From contig NZ_LT615228.1 of assembly GCF_900096765.1 (NCBI RefSeq), positions 1,184,669-1,248,668 on the forward strand: a stretch of 64,000 bases of DNA, written 5' to 3'. Made by a program: the position numbers and the translations under genes. Each line of letters begins with the position of its first letter. The stretch's first letter is position 1. This document shows positions 60,600 through 64,000 of this stretch, in pieces. This stretch comes from Polynucleobacter necessarius. Its GTDB lineage: Bacteria; Pseudomonadota; Gammaproteobacteria; Burkholderiales; Burkholderiaceae. Below the pieces are notes generated by a model. It had not been told where the DNA came from. It did no database searches and saw only the letters and a list, made by a program, of their open reading frames with translations.

Positions 60600-61967
60600 A
60601 TGTCAAACATAACTGCTATTTCTTACCTTATTTCATCGGTGTTATTCATCCTCGCCTTGCGCGGCTTGTCATCACCAACTACCTCACGCCAAGGCAACAC
60701 CTTTGGCATGATCGGCATGTTGTTAGCCGTGATTACCACCTTCTTTATCCCTGACTTTAAGCCAGCTGTTTCATTGATTGCTGCTGCAGTAGTTGGTGGC
60801 GCCATCATCGGTACATTAGCTGCTAAACGCGTTCAAATGACTAAGATGCCAGAGCTTGTAGCTTTGATGCACTCTTTTGTTGGCTTGTCAGCTGTATTGA
60901 TTGCTGTTGCAGCAGTATTTAACACCTCCCATGAACATACTGGAGCCCAAAAGATTGAGCTCTTTATCGGAGCGTTCATTGGCGCAATTACCTTTACCGC
61001 TTCCGTAATCGCTTTTGGCAAGCTCTCTGGCAAAGTGAGTGGCAAACCAGTCAGCTTTGCTGGCCAGCATTTACTCAATCTCATTCTGGCAATCTCAATG
61101 ATTGGCGCCGGCATTGCTTACTACATGGTTGATAGCCATGTAGCTTTCTTAGCAATGTGTGCGGTTGCATTGGTGTTAGGTGTCACATTGATTATTCCAA
61201 TCGGTGGTGCTGATATGCCAGTAGTTGTTTCCATGCTCAATAGTTACTCTGGTTGGGCTGCAGCAGGCATTGGCTTTACATTGAATAACCCGGTACTGAT
61301 TATTGCTGGAGCTTGCGTTGGCTCTTCAGGCGCCATTCTTTCTTACATTATGTGTAAGGCAATGAATCGCTCGATTCTGGCTGTACTGCTCGGCGGCTTT
61401 GGTGCAGAGGCCGCAGCCGGCGGCGGCGATGATAGTGGCCCTAAAAACTACAAAACTGGCTCTCCAGAAGATGCAGCATTTCTGACGGAAAACGCAGACA
61501 CTGTCATCATTGTTCCTGGCTATGGTCTTGCGGTTGCACGTGCTCAACACGCGCTGAAAGAACTCACCGAGAAGTTGACTCATCACGGCGTAACTGTGAA
61601 ATATGCAATTCACCCAGTTGCAGGTCGTATGCCAGGTCACATGAATGTTCTTTTGGCAGAAGCGGAAGTTCCATATGATCAAGTCTTTGAAATGGAAGAC
61701 ATCAACAGCGACTTTGGTCAAGCTGATGTGGTTTTAGTTCTGGGCGCAAACGACGTTGTGAACCCTGCTGCCCGCACTCCTGGTAGTCCAATTTTTGGCA
61801 TGCCGATTTTGGAAGCGTTCAAAGCAAAAACCATTATCGTCAATAAACGCTCAATGGCAGCTGGTTATGCCGGCCTAGACAACGAACTTTTCTACATGGA
61901 TAAAACCATGATGGTCTTCGGTGATGCGAAGAAGGTCGTGGAAGAGATGGTCAAAGCAGTGGAATAA
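60600..61967 (+). CDS. pntB: NAD(P) transhydrogenase subunit beta (PntB)
   Basis: Carries the rest of membrane domain II and the NADP(H)-binding domain III. It has 455 residues. About nine membrane helices run to residue 280. The domain III NADP site has GYGLAVARAQHALKEL, HPVAGRMPGHMNVLLAEA, VLGANDVVNPAA and KRSMAAGYAGLDNELF. It closes the three-gene operon and ends at a strong terminator. Confidence 0.97.
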   Translation: MSNITAISYLISSVLFILALRGLSSPTTSRQGNTFGMIGMLLAVITTFFIPDFKPAVSLIAAAVVGGAIIGTLAAKRVQMTKMPELVALMHSFVGLSAVLIAVAAVFNTSHEHTGAQKIELFIGAFIGAITFTASVIAFGKLSGKVSGKPVSFAGQHLLNLILAISMIGAGIAYYMVDSHVAFLAMCAVALVLGVTLIIPIGGADMPVVVSMLNSYSGWAAAGIGFTLNNPVLIIAGACVGSSGAILSYIMCKAMNRSILAVLLGGFGAEAAAGGGDDSGPKNYKTGSPEDAAFLTENADTVIIVPGYGLAVARAQHALKELTEKLTHHGVTVKYAIHPVAGRMPGHMNVLLAEAEVPYDQVFEMEDINSDFGQADVVLVLGANDVVNPAARTPGSPIFGMPILEAFKAKTIIVNKRSMAAGYAGLDNELFYMDKTMMVFGDAKKVVEEMVKAVE

Positions 61968-61985
61968 ATTATTGTTGAGTTATTA

Positions 61986-62012
61986 AAAAAGGCTGCCAAT
62001 GGCAGCCTTTTT
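61986..62012. terminator. Terminator after the pnt operon
   Basis: The 12-bp stem AAAAAGGCTGCC (61986-61997) pairs with GGCAGCCTTTTT (62001-62012) around a 3-base loop. A T-rich run follows on the plus strand; A-rich sequence on the other side also suits the convergent MFS gene. Confidence 0.88.
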
Positions 62013-62038
62013 ATTTTTTACCGAGGAACTAAATCAAT

Positions 62039-63283
62039 CTAAGTCGACTGAGTCTTCATATAATTGGCGCGCATAGGACGTAATACAAAGAAGGCTAGTA
62101 ATGCAGCAGTAGCATCAAGTGCAATCATGATCCCGAACACTGGAATCCAGCTATCTGCTACGCCGTGAATATAAGCTGCAATCGAGCCGCCAATAATCGA
62201 GCCTACACCTTGTGCCATATAGAGGAAGCCATAGTTTGTGGTCGCATGTTTTTGACCAAAGGTATCCGTAAGAGTTGAGGGAAATAAGGAGAAAATTTCG
62301 CCCCAGCCAAAAAACACAATACCTGATAACAAGACAAACATCACTGGATCTGAGCGAGTCATCACCCAGAAAAACATTGCAACGGCTTCTAAACCAAATA
62401 CGATCGTCATGGTGTACTCACGGCCTAACTTATCAGAAACCCAACCAAAGAATGGGCGAGTCAAACCATTAGTGACGCGATCGATTGTTAAAGCCAATGG
62501 AAGTGCGGCCATACCAAAAACTGTTGCGGCAGTAATGCCAAAGTCTTTGGCAAAGGCCCCCATTTGTGAAATCACCATCAAACCAGAGGTTGACATCATC
62601 GACATCATCAAAAACATGAGCCAGAAAACTGGGGTCTTGAGCATTGTTTTTGGAGGCACTCCAGTTGCAGCAGCCTCAATTTGGCCCGCTGTTTGTACTC
62701 GATCAGCATGTGGCACACGAATGCCCTGAGCAGCAAGCAAACCAACCGCGCCAATAATGTATCCAAAGACTTTCAAAGTGCCTTGAAGACCAGATTCAGC
62801 CAGACTCGCTGCGATTGGGAAGGTGGTAAGTAGAGCGCCAATACCGTAACCAGCAGCAACCATACCAACTGCAAAGCCGCGATTATTTGGGAACCAGCGA
62901 ACCATCAAACCAACTACACCAATATAAACAATACCGGTACCTAAGCCACCCAATACGCCGTAGGTGATGTAAAGATTGGATACCGTAGTGAGATTGGCTG
63001 ATAGAACCCAACTCAACCCCGTCAATATGGTGCCAATAGAGAGCAGTAAGCGTGGGCCAAACTTATCTACTAAATATCCCTGGAATGGGGAGAAGAAAGT
63101 TTGCAACACAATCAAAATTGAAAAGGTAACTTGTAACTCTGTTAATGTGACGCCCAACTGACCCATGATAGGCTTGGTAAATAAAGCCCAAACGTATTGC
63201 GGGCTTGATATTGACATCATGCATATAACGCCAAGGGCTAGCTGCACCCACTTGGACTTTAGAGGGTTTTTACTCTCACTCAT
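62039..63283 (-). CDS. MFS transporter, OFA (oxalate/formate antiporter) family
   Basis: Twelve-helix inner-membrane transporter of 414 residues. The pattern SPQYVWALFTKPIMGQLGV near helix 1, the GYLVDKFGPRLLLSIG loop between helices 2 and 3, GTGIVYIGVVGLMVRWFPNNRGFAVGMVAAGYG, and the second-half loop LTRPFFGWVSDKLGREYTM match the OFA/OxlT-like branch. The substrate is probably a small carboxylate, but the sequence does not say which. Transcribed towards the pnt terminator and away from the groL end. Confidence 0.88.
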   Translation of the reverse strand: MSESKNPLKSKWVQLALGVICMMSISSPQYVWALFTKPIMGQLGVTLTELQVTFSILIVLQTFFSPFQGYLVDKFGPRLLLSIGTILTGLSWVLSANLTTVSNLYITYGVLGGLGTGIVYIGVVGLMVRWFPNNRGFAVGMVAAGYGIGALLTTFPIAASLAESGLQGTLKVFGYIIGAVGLLAAQGIRVPHADRVQTAGQIEAAATGVPPKTMLKTPVFWLMFLMMSMMSTSGLMVISQMGAFAKDFGITAATVFGMAALPLALTIDRVTNGLTRPFFGWVSDKLGREYTMTIVFGLEAVAMFFWVMTRSDPVMFVLLSGIVFFGWGEIFSLFPSTLTDTFGQKHATTNYGFLYMAQGVGSIIGGSIAAYIHGVADSWIPVFGIMIALDATAALLAFFVLRPMRANYMKTQST

Positions 63284-63426
63284 TGCTCATCTCCTAATTA
63301 TTGAAACCAATTTAAGTTTGGTTTTTTTATTTTTATGGATTGACTACGGGTTTTCAGTGACAATTGCTCTAGCTTGGTGCACCATGCTTCTTTTTGAATC
63401 ATATGCATCTTTCATAAAAAGTGCGT

Positions 63427-63457
63427 AAAAAAAACGCCTGGTCTTTTGAACCAGGCG
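63427..63457 (-). terminator. Rho-independent terminator of groL
   Basis: CGCCTGGT (63435-63442) pairs with ACCAGGCG (63450-63457) around a 7-base loop. On the minus strand it runs into a string of eight T. Confidence 0.88.
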
Positions 63458-63496
63458 CTGTTACTTCTAAAGCTAGGTAGCTGTGGAATGGGCTTA

Positions 63497-64000
63497 TTAC
63501 ATCATTCCGCCCATACCACCCATACCACCCATATCAGGCATACCGCCACCAGCAGATTCATCTTTTGGTGCATCAGAAATTGCGCAATCGGTAGTTAATA
63601 ACAGTCCAGCAACAGATGCCGCATTAACCAATGCTGTCTTAGTAACCTTAGTTGGATCAATAACACCCTGAGCGACCAAATCACCATATTCACCAGTAGC
63701 AGCGTTGTAGCCATTATTGCCCTTACTTTCCTGTACGGCATTCACAACCACACCAGCGTCTTCGCCGGCGTTGCTAACAATAGTACGCAAAGGCTCTTGC
63801 ATAGCACGCAATACGATGCTGATACCAGCGTCTTGATCAGCGTTATCGCCTTTCAAGCCCTTGATACCCTGCATTGCGCGAATCAATGCTACGCCACCGC
63901 CAGGAACAATGCCTTCTTCCACAGCAGCGCGAGTAGCGTGCAATGCGTCATCAACGCGTGCTTTCTTTTCTTTCATCTCAACTTCAGTTGCAGCACCAAC
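63497..64000 (-). CDS. groL: Chaperonin GroEL, C-terminal part (5' end outside window)
   Basis: Last 167 residues of the 60-kDa chaperonin. The frame is open through the window edge ([39 protein letters not shown]), so the start lies outside. The characteristic equatorial-domain segment and the Gly-Met-rich tail ([14 protein letters not shown]) identify it. It ends at a strong terminator. groES and any CIRCE operator would be upstream, beyond the window. Confidence 0.98.
   Translation of the reverse strand, partial: VGAATEVEMKEKKARVDDALHATRAAVEEGIVPGGGVALIRAMQGIKGLKGDNADQDAGISIVLRAMQEPLRTIVSNAGEDAGVVVNAVQESKGNNGYNAATGEYGDLVAQGVIDPTKVTKTALVNAASVAGLLLTTDCAISDAPKDESAGGGMPDMGGMGGMGGMM

Overview
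The window is a chromosomal stretch of a betaproteobacterium of the order Burkholderiales. Many proteins look most like those of Polynucleobacter, a group of small-genome freshwater bacteria; this is inferred from protein recognition and gene order, not from a search. Genes are densely packed housekeeping genes with short gaps, frequent ATGA or TAATG stop/start overlaps and compact hairpin terminators. I see no rRNA, tRNA, insertion sequence, prophage, CRISPR array or defence system, and no gene-free stretch longer than about 300 bases.

Layout. 1-4345: end of coaBC, dut, a small basic protein, clpA-clpS. 4346-6465: a cold-shock gene with a long leader, a secreted DUF192 protein, a secreted alpha/beta-hydrolase-like protein and a frameshifted ppnP. 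6500-9559: argG, argF, a DUF3579 gene and rpsT. 9723-14929: murJ, a SirB1-like gene, a DedA protein, miaA, purM. 15002-20291: an AI-2E/PerM-family gene with a broken 5' end, hda, a HAD phosphatase, pcnB, folK, panB. 20292-26426 (minus strand): hrcA-hemH-grpE-dnaK-dnaJ, with two clear heat-shock (sigma-32) promoters. 26443-39567: nadK, recN, glnE, yhdP, a nitrilase-family amidase, tldD, aroG. 39606-45729: a cobalamin adenosyltransferase, the glycolate oxidase genes glcD-glcE-glcF, the PLP-homeostasis gene yggS and proC. 45744-54238: ubiA, recG, queA, tgt, yajC-secD-secF. 54245-58883: waaA, purB, a glutathione S-transferase, mnmA. 59065-64000: the three-gene transhydrogenase operon pntAA-pntAB-pntB, an OFA-family MFS transporter and the 3' part of groL.

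The most notable signal is decay rather than a new system. glcE carries three separate frameshifts that can be reconstructed from the sequence: a 4-bp tandem duplication, a 16-bp tandem duplication and a missing A in an A-run. The next gene, glcF, has an extra C near its start. The PerM-family gene and ppnP are also frameshifted, and the DUF3579 gene lacks a normal start codon where its ribosome-binding site points. Homopolymer changes could be sequencing errors, but the two tandem duplications are hard to explain that way. This pattern suggests recent relaxed selection, most clearly on glycolate oxidation, and raises the possibility of a host-restricted (symbiotic) relative of free-living Polynucleobacter. 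That is an inference.

The other well-supported signal is heat-shock control. grpE and dnaK each have a CTTGAA(A/T)-N13-CCCCAT sigma-32 promoter. The grpE -35 box contains the hemH stop codon, and the dnaK promoter follows directly after the grpE terminator. hrcA lies upstream, yet no CIRCE operator was seen at either promoter.
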